Shown here in pieces: positions 53,864 to 63,509 of a stretch of DNA of 64,000 nucleotides. The position numbers and the translations under genes are program-made. A model generated the notes under the pieces. That model did no database searches and had not been told where the DNA came from. It saw only the letters and a list, made by a program, of their open reading frames with translations. The stretch's first letter is position 1, and the number at the start of each line of letters is the position of its first letter. Where the stretch lies: the NCBI GenBank assembly GCA_023213315.1, contig JAKCPI010001998.1, positions 1 to 64,000 of the forward strand, read 5' to 3'. The DNA comes from Euborellia annulipes. Lineage: Eukaryota > Arthropoda > Insecta > Dermaptera > Anisolabididae.

Positions 53864-53904
53864 TGTATCTCTGTTGTGTTGCTCCTCCAAGTCCTCAGGA
53901 TCCC
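53864..53904 (-). CDS. Candidate 41-nt microexon
   Basis: On the minus strand, CTTTTTGTTTCTTTTACAG (acceptor) precedes a 41-nt block and GTAAGT (donor) follows at 53863-53858. One frame reads DPEDLEEQHNRDT, another GILRTWRSNTTEI; the third has a stop. Both splice sites are strong. The acidic frame looks protein-like but I do not recognise the family. No neighbouring exon is identified in the window. Confidence 0.35.
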
Positions 53905-54061
53905 CTGTAAAAGAAACAAAAAGAAATTAGTAATTTTATATTTCAAGAGAGGGAAGACGAACATGCTCTCAATATTTGTGGCTACGATTTGCCAAGTGTT
54001 GACAATAGTATAGGGAAAGAGAATTTGAAGAGAAATTTACGATCAAGTGGCTGTTATATTT

Positions 54062-54180
54062 TAACAATAAATGAAGCAACCAGGAATTAAGCCTCTAAGA
54101 AATGAAACTCAAGAGTATTGGTGGCAGTTTCGGCTTTAATTAGATAATGCCATCCTCAGTTCATTTCGAGAGTTTGAACT
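54062..54180 (-). ncRNA. Hammerhead-like motif with long loop III
   Basis: Minus strand: GAAATGAA, CTGAGGA, T, GGC-loop-GCC, GAAA, CT-loop-AG, TT, then TTCATTTC. GAAATGAA and TTCATTTC are exact complements (stem I). ACT/AGT gives a 3-bp stem III around a loop of about 16 nt. This version could fold as a monomer, but bases near H17 and after A9 are off by one from the consensus. Confidence 0.42.
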
Positions 54181-54220
54181 CAAATGCCAGTGCATTGAGC
54201 CAAATTGTAAAATTGTCTTT

Positions 54221-54252
54221 GGGTGTGTGTGTGTGTGTGTGTGTGTGTGTAT
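54221..54252. repeat. GT microsatellite
   Basis: About 14-15 GT units, interrupted once at the start. Confidence 0.95.
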
Positions 54253-54305
54253 TAATATACCTGGTAACATAAAAATGCTTGTTCATAAACACCAAGCAAT
54301 GATAA

Positions 54306-54856
54306 AGCTAGTCGCATGTTGAGGCGCAGCTTGGTGAGGTGACTCACTGTGAATGTCTGCGGTGAAAATCTGCTGGTGAGAGATCACCGCAAATTAAAAA
54401 GCAGTTTTATCAAGCAGTTTCAAATTGGATGGATCACTGCTGATGGATTTCAGTTTAGAATCGGAATCGTAAAAGGAGTGTGAAGACGAAATGATAGCTG
54501 CAGCTCTTCTGATGCAGAAAAAATCAAAGAAACATTTGTATTTGGACAAAAGAAAATGTCATGGAGAATCAGCCTTGAGTTTTATTTTCATATAGTCTTC
54601 ATGGCTCGTATCATATATAATTTGACGCATTCGCACAGCTTCAATTAATTTCTCTTCCATTTTTTGACAAAACACGCCGTGACAACTGAAGAAACTGCGG
54701 CATGAGAGCTGCGTTGCGCCGGGTCACGTACAGTGAATACTGCCTCACGTCACCCTGCGCTGTAACTTGTGGGGTCCCTATCATTTTTGTTTCACAGAAA
54801 TTTACCGTGAGTCACACTGCGTCACCTCACTAAGCTGCGCCTCAACATGCGGCTAG
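54306..54856. mobile_element. TIR element, about 550 bp
   Basis: GTCGCATGTTGAGGCGCAGC at the left and its near-complement GCTGCGCCTCAACATGCGGC at the right; arms of about 45 nt continue through GGTGAGGTGACTCAC. Interior 54380-54780 without a transposase. The superfamily and exact duplication are unresolved. Confidence 0.78.
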
Positions 54857-54859
54857 CGT

Positions 54860-55064
54860 AAGAGTTTTTTATACGATGTGACAGCTCTGGAATTCATATA
54901 AATTTTTCTGAGCAGATAACAATTTCTTTTATTAATGTCACTTTTCAATCCTGTCGAAATTTTCACTTCGTATGGGAGATGATCAGATTCAAATGTAATG
55001 TCTTTTACTTCTGAGTATATCACTTGATTTGCTAAGCTGAGTTTCGTCCAGTAATGGTCACTTA
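54860..55064 (-). pseudogene. LINE endonuclease fragment, part 1
   Basis: Minus-strand frame LSLANQVIYSEVKDITFESD followed by HLPYEVKI. The SDHLP box is the conserved catalytic His motif of apurinic-like (APE) endonucleases in LINEs. The fragment continues across the TTA-flanked element into 56360-56413. Confidence 0.65.
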
Positions 55065-56356
55065 TGCCCAGTTGCACCAACAAGTCTCAGATCTTAGCTT
55101 GGTCAAGTCCGTCTTGAACTCAAGTCTCAGCTTGAGATTTAAAACGTTGCACCAATGAATCTTCAAATGATCTTACCCAAGCTGCCTTTAAGAAAAAACA
55201 ACATCTGGCAACCTCGCATTTTTGTTACAAATTAGCCACTAGGCGGCACTGCAGGACAACAAAAAACATATTTGCTAACCAAAATCTGACCAAAATAAAA
55301 ATAAATAAATAAATAATCAGCTTAATCTGTTTTATCAAATTCTGTCAACAAAAAAATATTAACAAATTTTAATAAGTGAAGTATTTCTAGGCCCTCATTG
55401 GGGAATAAAAGAAGAGAAAAATTTTCATAATATATTTTTCTAGACAAACTATTGAATGAAATGGTACAAAAAAACACAAACAAATTGTAAGTTAATCTAC
55501 AGTATTTTTTTTTTTTAATTTAAAATAAATAAATTTACTTACTTTTTGTTTGACGTTTTTCTGCCACTTCAATTCAATCAACTTTTAAATCTATTATTTT
55601 TAATATCTATTTAAAATATTTAATATAATATTATTATTTTTAATAATGGGTTTATTTAATTAATAAACAAATTAATAATTTAATTTAGGCTAATATTTTA
55701 ATTTAATTTAATATATTAATAAATTTAACAGTAAAAATATATTTAATATATTTATTTAAAATCATATTGAATTTTGACAGATATATTTTGAAAATACGAG
55801 GTTATGTTCAAAACCTTCTCTGTCAATTATAACATTATGCAAACATCAAAATCTTCACCTCCGATCAGCTCCATCCACACCAATATTCACATTTTCTATT
55901 AATATCTTAAGAAGTAAAAACCAATTTATAGCGATTAAAAACAGTTTAAACTTTTACACACCGCCTTTGCTGTAAGATATATGCTTCAACAAATTTTATT
56001 TCGAATTTTTTATATATATAATATAAATATACCTGGTATATTTTTTAAAAACTCTTGACAGGCAGTATGAAAATATAATTTTTTTTTTTAATAATAACAA
56101 TAAAATTGATTAATTTAAAAAAAAATGAATATATTCTAAGGGTATATATAGATAGTTGATTAGATAAAATGTCACAATTCTCATTTTAGGCTATGAATTC
56201 TGGCTGAGAGGGACTTAAGTTGTCAAATTTGACTACTTGAGATGTAAGCTCAAATAGAGGACTTAAGTTTGGATTAAATGTTGGTGCAACACTTTAAGTT
56301 CAAATGTAAGATGTAAGACGAGCTTGAGACTTGAGATATGTTGGTGCAACTGGGCA
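55065..56356. mobile_element. Harbinger-like element, non-autonomous
   Basis: TGCCCAGTTGCACCAAC at the left and GTTGGTGCAACTGGGCA at the right, between TTA repeats (55062-55064, 56357-56359). A TWA-type 3-bp duplication suggests PIF/Harbinger. Further inverted pieces (GTTGCACCAA/TTGGTGCAAC) occur inside. 1,292 bp, AT-rich, no transposase. Confidence 0.78.
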
Positions 56357-56359
56357 TTA

Positions 56360-56413
56360 GTGATTATCCTAGGTGGCTTAAGAGCGTAGGTTGTGCAGGG
56401 GTGTCATGGGTTG
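56360..56413 (-). pseudogene. LINE endonuclease fragment, part 2
   Basis: Minus-strand frame THDTPAQPTLLSHLG then a stop, resembling the region upstream of SDHLP in LINE endonucleases. If one copy of TTA and the 1.29-kb element are ignored, the frame is continuous with part 1. A TTAA-1 copy cuts it at 56414. Confidence 0.5.
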
Positions 56414-56417
56414 TTAA

Positions 56418-56816
56418 GGTGCGCGTCTCGGGGTGCTAATTTTGGGACTTTCCAGCGGCCACCATTTTGAAGCTATCGACCTTAAATTTTTTTTTAATTA
56501 AAGCTATTTAAAATATCTACAAATAATAGAAGCCATTTATTTGATTTTCGAAAAAATTAAAAATTTTTTTTAGGTTAATCGCATTAAAGAAATTATATTT
56601 TAAAAAAATTCGCTTTATATCTTGTAGATAATTAAATCATAAGTATCATTGTGTTAAAAAATAATTAATTTTCTAACCTTAATTAATTAGCTGGAATCTT
56701 TCAAATGAAATGGAATAAATCCTTTGTATCCCTATGGGAAAAACTAACGCCATCTCTTGCCTCCTAGAGTAACTCGGTAGTGAATCGTCTTCTAACGGTT
56801 TTTCGAGACGCGCACC
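56418..56816 (+). mobile_element. TTAA-1 family copy, intact ends
   Basis: GGTGCGCGTCTCGGGGTGC to TTTTTCGAGACGCGCACC between TTAA at 56414-56417 and 56817-56820. 399 bp. Confidence 0.9.
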
Positions 56817-56820
56817 TTAA

Positions 56821-57826
56821 AATCCGATTTTCTGATTTCAAATTCAATTGTAAGATGTCAGACGAGCTTAAGTTCTAAGATGTGTTGAAAACGTATTTCA
56901 ACGCCTTTATTTTAAGGCTTTGTTGAATAATGGTCGCAGTTGGAGGCTTTGTTAGTACAATAAAAGCGTAGAGAGTGACTACTGACGTGGCAGTCTGATA
57001 GAAAGAAAGAGACAGCTATTGATTTTATTTGCAAGAGAATTTTTTTGCAATGTCAGGAGTAAAGAACACAAAAAACAAAAAACAACCAGAGAGTGATACT
57101 TTTTTTTTTCACTCTCCCTTCAAATATTGACAACCCTTCTTCTACATCCGTTGTGTACCTTTTTCTTGTGAAAATCTCTTCGACTTCTTCTTTTTAAACG
57201 TTTATTGGGTTGGAAGGAAAAGCCACAACATCTTGAAGCAATCGAATCATTTATTAGCCAGTAGCAGATGTCTCTTTTCCAACTCTCATTAGGGTTAGTG
57301 ATTATAGCCAACTCCCTATTCCCAAGAATAGGGTTTCGTCTCTTTATTGTAATGACGTTTAGGGATATTTAAATGGAATACAACCAATGAATGAAAGAAA
57401 TTATTAGTAACTATCTTTTTAAATATAATATAAAAGGATTAGTAGTGACGGATCAAAAATCTCAGCCAACAGAACTAACTGCACCGAAACTCTCTCTGAA
57501 GACAAAAACTAATACATTGTGCTTGCTCATATTGCAAGACTTTCTTTTTCTTAAGAACCCTTTTTTTTTAAAGCAAATACGCCTGCAACTCGGGCAGTGA
57601 CGTAACGTATTTTAGTTGCCCCCCCCCCCCCCCCCGAAAATTTTCAAGCTAATTTTTTTTATGAAAAATTATGTCGCATAAATAAAATTAATAAAAAAAA
57701 AAAATATATATATAAATATTTAAGCATTTTTTCAATAAGTTTTGTCTTATAAAGGGCCCGGGCCCCTTGGGGCTCAGGTGAAAACGGAAAAATGATATAT
57801 TATATAAGGAAAAAAAGCCCTCGGGG
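56821..57826. other. Spacer, no gene seen
   Basis: At 56840-56885, TAAGATGTCAGACGAGCTTAAG matches the end of the Harbinger-like element. A C run of 17 lies at 57618-57634. The rest is AT-rich with no recognised repeat or gene. Confidence 0.55.
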
Positions 57827-58062
57827 CTTGGTGTAGGGGTTAGCGTGCTAACCTCGTATGCCAAAAGTCACGGGTTAGGATCCGAGGTAGTCGGATGATT
57901 TTATGGATACCAAATGGCTTAAATAAGAATGCCTGGACCTCCAATAGATATATTAAGCATACGAGTATGGTTTAAAGTCTTATAAGACCTAAGTTGCCGA
58001 AAAGACTGTGTGAATGTGTGTGTGAGTGAGAAAAAAGTGGGTGTTGAAAAAAAAAAAAAAAA
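57827..58062 (+). mobile_element. SINE-1, full length
   Basis: GCCCTCGGGGCTTGGTGTAG head, weak B box (GGTTAGGATCC), shortened linker GATGATTTTATGGATACC as in the copy at 6052, body, GTGTGAATG tail and poly-A. Confidence 0.88.
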
Positions 58063-58087
58063 TTACCTAGAAATAATATAAGTCGAA

Positions 58088-58978
58088 AGTATTTATGTAT
58101 TTATTTAAGTCAATTTCACGGGCCGAGCCCAATTTACAAAATATATTTTTATTCCATCAATAGCAATGATAATTGAAAAAACACCATGAATAAACAAAGC
58201 CAAAGAAAGTCAAATTTGAAATTTAAAATTAAAATTTGGATTAAAAACAAAACAAAGCCAGTTCCCTTCTATTAAGACATCATGATGGATTTGACCTAAT
58301 GCAAGGATGACGCAAACATGTCCAGCTGATCCTCGAACTCATTCCCCAGTCTGTGGAGCCTTGCCAATGGAGAGTATGAGTAATTTCTTCTGCAGGTGTC
58401 CTCGTAAAAGATGCCCCTACTCCTGGTTCTGTAGTTGGGCATTCTTATGCCAATCATGGAGAGCAACTCGGAGCAGTCATAGGTTGTTAGTATCTTTTTG
58501 AGCGTGACAAGATCGGCCACTATCCGTCTATTGCCAAGAGACCTCATGCTCAATAGTGCCAACACTCTATCATAATCATATCCCGTCCACTCTGCTCCCT
58601 GCTTAAACCTTACATAACGCAAGAATTTTTTTTTCCACTGATTGTAGACAGGAGGATTGACTAGTATAGAAGGGCGACCAAATGACCGAGTTATACTCGA
58701 GTTTCGACCTCACCAGACCACAGTATAGAGACTTCAGTGCAAAGATGTTGTTAAAAGCTCTGGTGTTGCGACATACAAAACCCAATGTCACAGTAGCCTC
58801 CCTCGTTATTCTCTCAACGTGATAACGAAAGTTAAGCCGCTCATCGAAATAGACACCGAGATCCCTGACCACTGACACAGTGCAAGGAATAGTAAAATAA
58901 AACAACTCTAATTGTTTATTAGGCCTAAATAGGATAAAAAAGAGCGCTAAGTCCGCCGAAATCGAGCGACGCTTTGGT
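58088..58978 (-). pseudogene. LINE remnant, RT C-terminal region and 3' UTR
   Basis: Two minus-strand frames, 58978-58603 and 58622-58296, overlap by about 20 nt and are separated by one frameshift. The first has VRDLGVYFDERLNFRYHVE, then KSLYCGLVRSKLEYNSVIWS; the second continues with a C-terminal region rich in Arg, Tyr and Leu. Both match the RT connection region of LINEs. The 3' UTR ends TTAAATAAATACATAAAT. It is the best-preserved LINE frame in the window; the catalytic YADD part is lost. Confidence 0.85.
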
Positions 58979-58979
58979 A

Positions 58980-59678
58980 AAATAAAGTTGTGTATTGTGA
59001 TTTCACACCTAGTTTTTCATGTCGACATATATTTAGTTTCCACTAATATATTAAAATTCAAGATGTCAAATTTATAAACATGTAAAATATTTATATTTTG
59101 TTACCATGGTAACCATTTCTCCTATCTCTCCTATGAAGTCCAAAAGAAAAGTGGCCCTCAAACAATTTTGAGCGCAAAATGACAATATATATTTTAAAAA
59201 GCATCTAAAAAATAATTAATTTTTGAATTTTAATCAAAATCGTTAGAGCGAATTTTGAGAAAATAGAAAAAAAAACTTAAAAAGTACATCGGTAAAGTAC
59301 TAGTCAGGAAAGAAACGGGAACCCACCTCAGTATTATTCCCATGAAAGTTACTCCTCAGAGTAACCACAACGTGTCAGGGCTGACACTAATGATTGCATA
59401 GAAAGTACTAGTAATCTTTGGCCGATTTTGTTCAAAAGTTTAGTGTCACGTCTAACGTAAATATAAAATTTCAACCTCCTAGCTCGATTCCTTCATGCTT
59501 TAAATTGAACCCAGACACACACACAGACAGACAGACCATGTTCCGAAAAGTATTTTTTGAATTCAGGGGACCTCAAAACGTGTATATCCATCAAAATCTC
59601 GACATCCAATTTTTGACATGAATACAATACTTTCTCTCTCTATATATTAACATATATATAGAGGTAAGAGAAAGTAAA
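58980..59678 (-). mobile_element. XH family copy with 97-bp insert
   Basis: Degraded hairpin start, perfectly palindromic X-box GTTACCATGGTAAC at 59100-59113, an insertion at 59305-59401, CACA/CAGA tract (59513-59535), ends GGTAAGAGAAAGTAAAA. Confidence 0.9.
59305..59401. mobile_element. 97-bp insertion with two hairpins
   Basis: Flanked by the 11-bp direct repeat AAAGTACTAGT (59294-59304, 59402-59412). It contains GTTACTC-CTCA-GAGTAAC (59348-59365) and GTGTCAG-GG-CTGACAC (59372-59387), both 7-bp perfect stems. No poly-A. Identity unknown. Confidence 0.7.
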
Positions 59679-59679
59679 A

Positions 59680-60270
59680 AGCCAAAAAAAAAACGGTGAC
59701 CGAAACAGTGGAATAAATTCTGGTATTTTTAAAGCAAAATTTCATCCACCTTTAAATAATATATTTTATAGCATGGACTGTTGCATTAATTTCAACGTTA
59801 GTTAATGAAAGTAAAAACGGAAAATTTAATATTTCAACTTTTGTTGTTTAATAACAAAAATTAATATTTCAATTAAATTTGTTTTTTTTTCGAGAGATGC
59901 TTTTGTTTCCTCTCAGTACCTACTGACGTAATTACAGAGAGTTTATTAATTAACTAAAATTATGTATTTATTTATTATTATTTTAGACAACATGCACCAA
60001 AAACAACCAGCTAACTAACTAACTAGCAACTAATTCTGTCGTATTAATTACACACAACTCTCGCCTCTCTAATGAAGCCCTTCTATGGGGCCATAAAAGA
60101 AAATAGAAATAAAGAGGCAGGGAATAAAATTTTCTATTCTCTACTAAAAAGTTGAAATGAGAGAAAATGGATAAAATTTCAAAGTTGAGTTTAAATCAAG
60201 TGAGTAATCGGATTGTATAAAAAATGCTTAAAAAATTAATTGATGGCTAAAATATGAAGAAGGAGGGATT
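59680..60270. other. AT-rich spacer, no gene seen
   Basis: AT-rich, with AGCTAACTAACTAACTAGC at 60009-60027. No known repeat. Confidence 0.6.
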
Positions 60271-60276
60271 TAAATG

Positions 60277-61203
60277 GAACAATCTGGTGTGACAGCACAG
60301 AACACAACTTTCGATTACCCAAGGTAAGAGAAAGTTGTGTGCTGTGCTTGTCACACCAGATTTTTGTGGCGACATATAATATACAGTAGAGTTCCGGTAA
60401 TCCGAACCTCGCTAATCCGAACTTCCGGTTAATCCGAACTCTTTTTGCATACGATTTTTTTTTTTTAAGAGGAATATAAATGAAAATTAGACATTAAAGG
60501 AACTTTATTTTATTATTATTATGAAATATTTATTTAGAGTTTAATATCACCGACAAGTTTCACGGTTTAGAACGTTATAAATTCGACTTAATTATCAAAA
60601 TTAACTAATTCAAGCTTACAATTCCGGTTAATCCGAACTTCCCGATAATCCGAACGACCTTCGGTCTTAATTAGTTCGGATTAACAAGACTCTACTGTAT
60701 TTAGTTTCCGCAGATATATTAGAATTCAAGATGTACAATTTATTAGTATTGGAAAATATTTATATTTTGTTACCATAAAAACCATTTCTCCTATCTTTCC
60801 TATGAAGTACAAGAGTAAAGTGGTCTTCAGAAGATTTCAATGGCAAAATGAGAATATACATTTTAAAGAGCATCTAAAAAATAATCGATTTTAGAATTTT
60901 AATCAACACATCAGCAAAATACTAGTACTCTTTGGCCGATTTTGATTAAAAGCTTATTTTCAGGCCCTATGAGTGTGTCTAACGTAAAATATCGTATCAT
61001 CCTCCTAGCTCAATTCCATGGTTTAAATTGAACCCAGACACATAGAGAGACAGACCATAAGACGAAAACATCTTTTTGGGTTCAGAGGACCTCAAAACGT
61101 GTATATCCATCAAAATCTCGACATCGAATTTGTGACATGAATCCAATAATTTCTCTCTCTATAAGCTTATATTAACATATATATAGAGGTAAGAGAAAGC
61201 AAA
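60277..61203 (-). mobile_element. XH family copy with pogo-like MITE inside
   Basis: Compact hairpin (60283-60367), body interrupted at 60383, damaged X-box (GTTACCATAAAAAC, 60769-60782), internal deletion near 60900, ends GGTAAGAGAAAGCAAAA. Confidence 0.88.
60384..60697. mobile_element. pogo-like MITE
   Basis: CAGTAGAGTTCCGGTAATCC at the left and the near-complement ending AGACTCTACTG at the right, between TA (60382-60383, 60698-60699). TAATCCGAAC occurs five times, mostly in direct orientation at both ends. CAGTAGAG-type ends with repeated TAATCCGAAC are typical of pogo-group elements. No ORF. Confidence 0.8.
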
Positions 61204-62157
61204 AATAAATAAATAAAAACAAAAAATATTTTATATTTCATGTGAAATATGAAGAAAATATAACAAGTGCCAACAGTGATTTTGGTGCTGTGGAATTTTG
61301 AACTATTCCTGAGTATATGGGAAGTCCGAAAATGCCATAAAATTTTCCCCATCAGCTCTACTTTTAGAGATATAGAGAAAATTAAATAATATACATAATC
61401 CGATTTTGAATATTCTAGATTTTTTAAAGGTATTACCTCTTAAAATATGCGGATAGTTAAAATTAGTAAACGACCGAATATTCGGTTTCGGCCAAAAAGT
61501 AGCCGAAACCTGAGCCTGAAAATATGGGATCGCACGCCAAAAAAAAAAGGTCAAATGATTTGCACTTGAGGGAGGAAAAAATTTTCCGTTTAGTGGAAAA
61601 GGGGCGGAAAAAATTTAGTCTCCTTAAAAAAAAAGGTAAAAATGATTTTTTTCACGGAAGGGGAAAAAATTTCCCCACAGGGCGGAAAACTTTGGTTCCG
61701 CGGGGCAGAAAAAAATTTAGTTTCTTTAAAAAAAACCGGCCGGACAAGTATGCCCTGTATATTTCAACCAAAGCGTGTTTTCGTAGTGCCCTGTGCCCTT
61801 CTCGCTAATTTATTTAGCATTTCTCTTTAAATATTAATGAGATAACCTTTTTCTGTCATGGATTATTACGTAGTCTTTACCCCCCACGTCTCTCTAGTAT
61901 ATAAAATTTAAAACCCTCTTTTTTGATAGTATATTATGTAATTATAATAATGTTTATGCTGATGATGATGACGCTATAAGATAGAAGAAAAAAAAGTGGG
62001 AATTTTCCTATCGTTAACATTTATTCACTTTCATGCACACACATTTCTCTTATCTCTTTCTAAATGTTTGCGAATTTGTAAGAGTGAACTAGAGAGAGAG
62101 ATAATGAGTTAAGGTTGAACATTAACTCACCTTAAATAAGAGTGAGGGAGTTCTCTT
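61204..62157. other. Spacer with GGAAAAAATTT-type low-complexity block
   Basis: 61470-61500 has CCGAATATTCGGTTTCGGCC, a hAT-like inverted motif. 61560-61745 is built of GGCGGAAAAAATTTAGT-type blocks resembling the hAT MITE interior at 44265-44748. The frames at 61524-61830 arise from these repeats. Confidence 0.5.
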
Positions 62158-62720
62158 ATAGAGAAAGTATTGGATTCATGTCAAAAATTCGATGTCGAGA
62201 TTTTAATGGAATTTGAGGTCCTCTGAGTTCAAAAAAGTGGGTTCCGAAAATGCAAGATAAAATATCAAGGAAATGAGCTAGGAGGTTGAAATTTTATATT
62301 TAAGTTCTCCACTGGCACGAGATAGGAAGCTTTTGAACAAAATCGATCAAAGAGTACTAGTACTTTACTGATGTACTTTTTCAGTTTTTTTCGATTTTCT
62401 CTAAATTCGATATAAAGATTTTTTTGATTAAAATTCAAAAATCAATTATTTTTTATATTCTCTTTAAAATGTATATTCTCATTTTGCCATTGAAATCTTC
62501 CTAAGAACACTTTACTCTTGTACTCCATAGAAAAGATAGGAGAAATGGTTGCCATGGTAACAAAATATAAATATTTTACATCTTGAATTCAAATGTTCCG
62601 TACTGTCGAGAACTAAATATATGCCGACACAAAAAATCTGGTGTGACAAGGACAGAACACAACTTTCGATTACTGAAGGTAAAAGAAAGTTGTGCTGTGC
62701 GAGCAGTCCCACCAGATTTT
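62158..62720 (+). mobile_element. XH family copy, start and microsatellite lost
   Basis: Begins in AGAGAAAGTATTGGATTC, X-box GTTGCCATGGTAAC at 62548-62561, terminal hairpin 62632-62720 slightly shortened. Confidence 0.9.
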
Positions 62721-62798
62721 TAAAAATTAATGTATTTACAAGTTATTTTAGTTTAAATGCTTTTTAAAGGAACGTGAAAACGGAAAAATTTGGATTAA

Positions 62799-63173
62799 GG
62801 TGCGCGTCTCGAAAAACTGTTAAAACATGATTGACTCGAGGCGGCAAGAGATGGCGTTAGTGTTCCCCCATTAGAATACACGCAACTTGATCCATTTCAT
62901 TCTAGACTTTCCAGCTAATTAATTAAAGGCAAAAGATTAATTATTTTTTAACACAATGATTACTAATTTAATTATCTACAACTTATAGAGCTCCTTTTTT
63001 TTAAATATCTTTTATTTAATGCGATTAATCAAAAAAAAAATTTTTTTTCGAAAAAGGACTTCTATTATTTGTAGATATTTTAAATAGCTTTAATTTTAAA
63101 AAAATTTGAGGTCGATAGCTTCAAAATTGTGGCCGCTGGAAACTCCCAAAATTAGCACTCCGAGACGCGCACC
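62799..63173 (-). mobile_element. TTAA-1 family copy, intact ends, inverted
   Basis: GGTGCGCGTCTCGAAAAACTG to CACTCCGAGACGCGCACC, between TTAA at 62795-62798 and 63174-63177. 375 bp. Confidence 0.9.
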
Positions 63174-63177
63174 TTAA

Positions 63178-63505
63178 AGAAAAAATTTTAATGAAAATTT
63201 ATCTTTGAGAAGGCTGGACCCCTTGGGGCTGAAGTATATCCGGTATTTTAAAAATATTTTTGTGTATTGGGAGGGGGGGGGGGGTTAAAAATGAGTTCGA
63301 ACCCCCCCCCCCCCCCCTCCCCGAAAAATTTCTATATATTAGTTCGCATATTTTTTCAATTTTTATTTTATTTCGCTTCGTCTAAATTCCGGCGCGGTTA
63401 TTTATTAGTTGATGTTCTCTCAACATTTTACTGGAACTGTAAATCAGGTCTATTCTCTAAAAACAGATTTAACGTCTGATAAGATCAGAATGAAATAGGG
63501 GAAAT
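63178..63505. other. Spacer with G and C runs
   Basis: G run at 63270-63282 and C run at 63303-63317 are close enough to form a G:C hairpin around GGTTAAAAATGAGTTCGAAC. No gene. Confidence 0.6.
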
Positions 63506-63509
63506 GCGC

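Noticed and set aside
58307..58501. Plus-strand frame rich in Cys and Ser
   Set aside because: Antisense shadow of the LINE frame at 58296-58622 on the minus strand.
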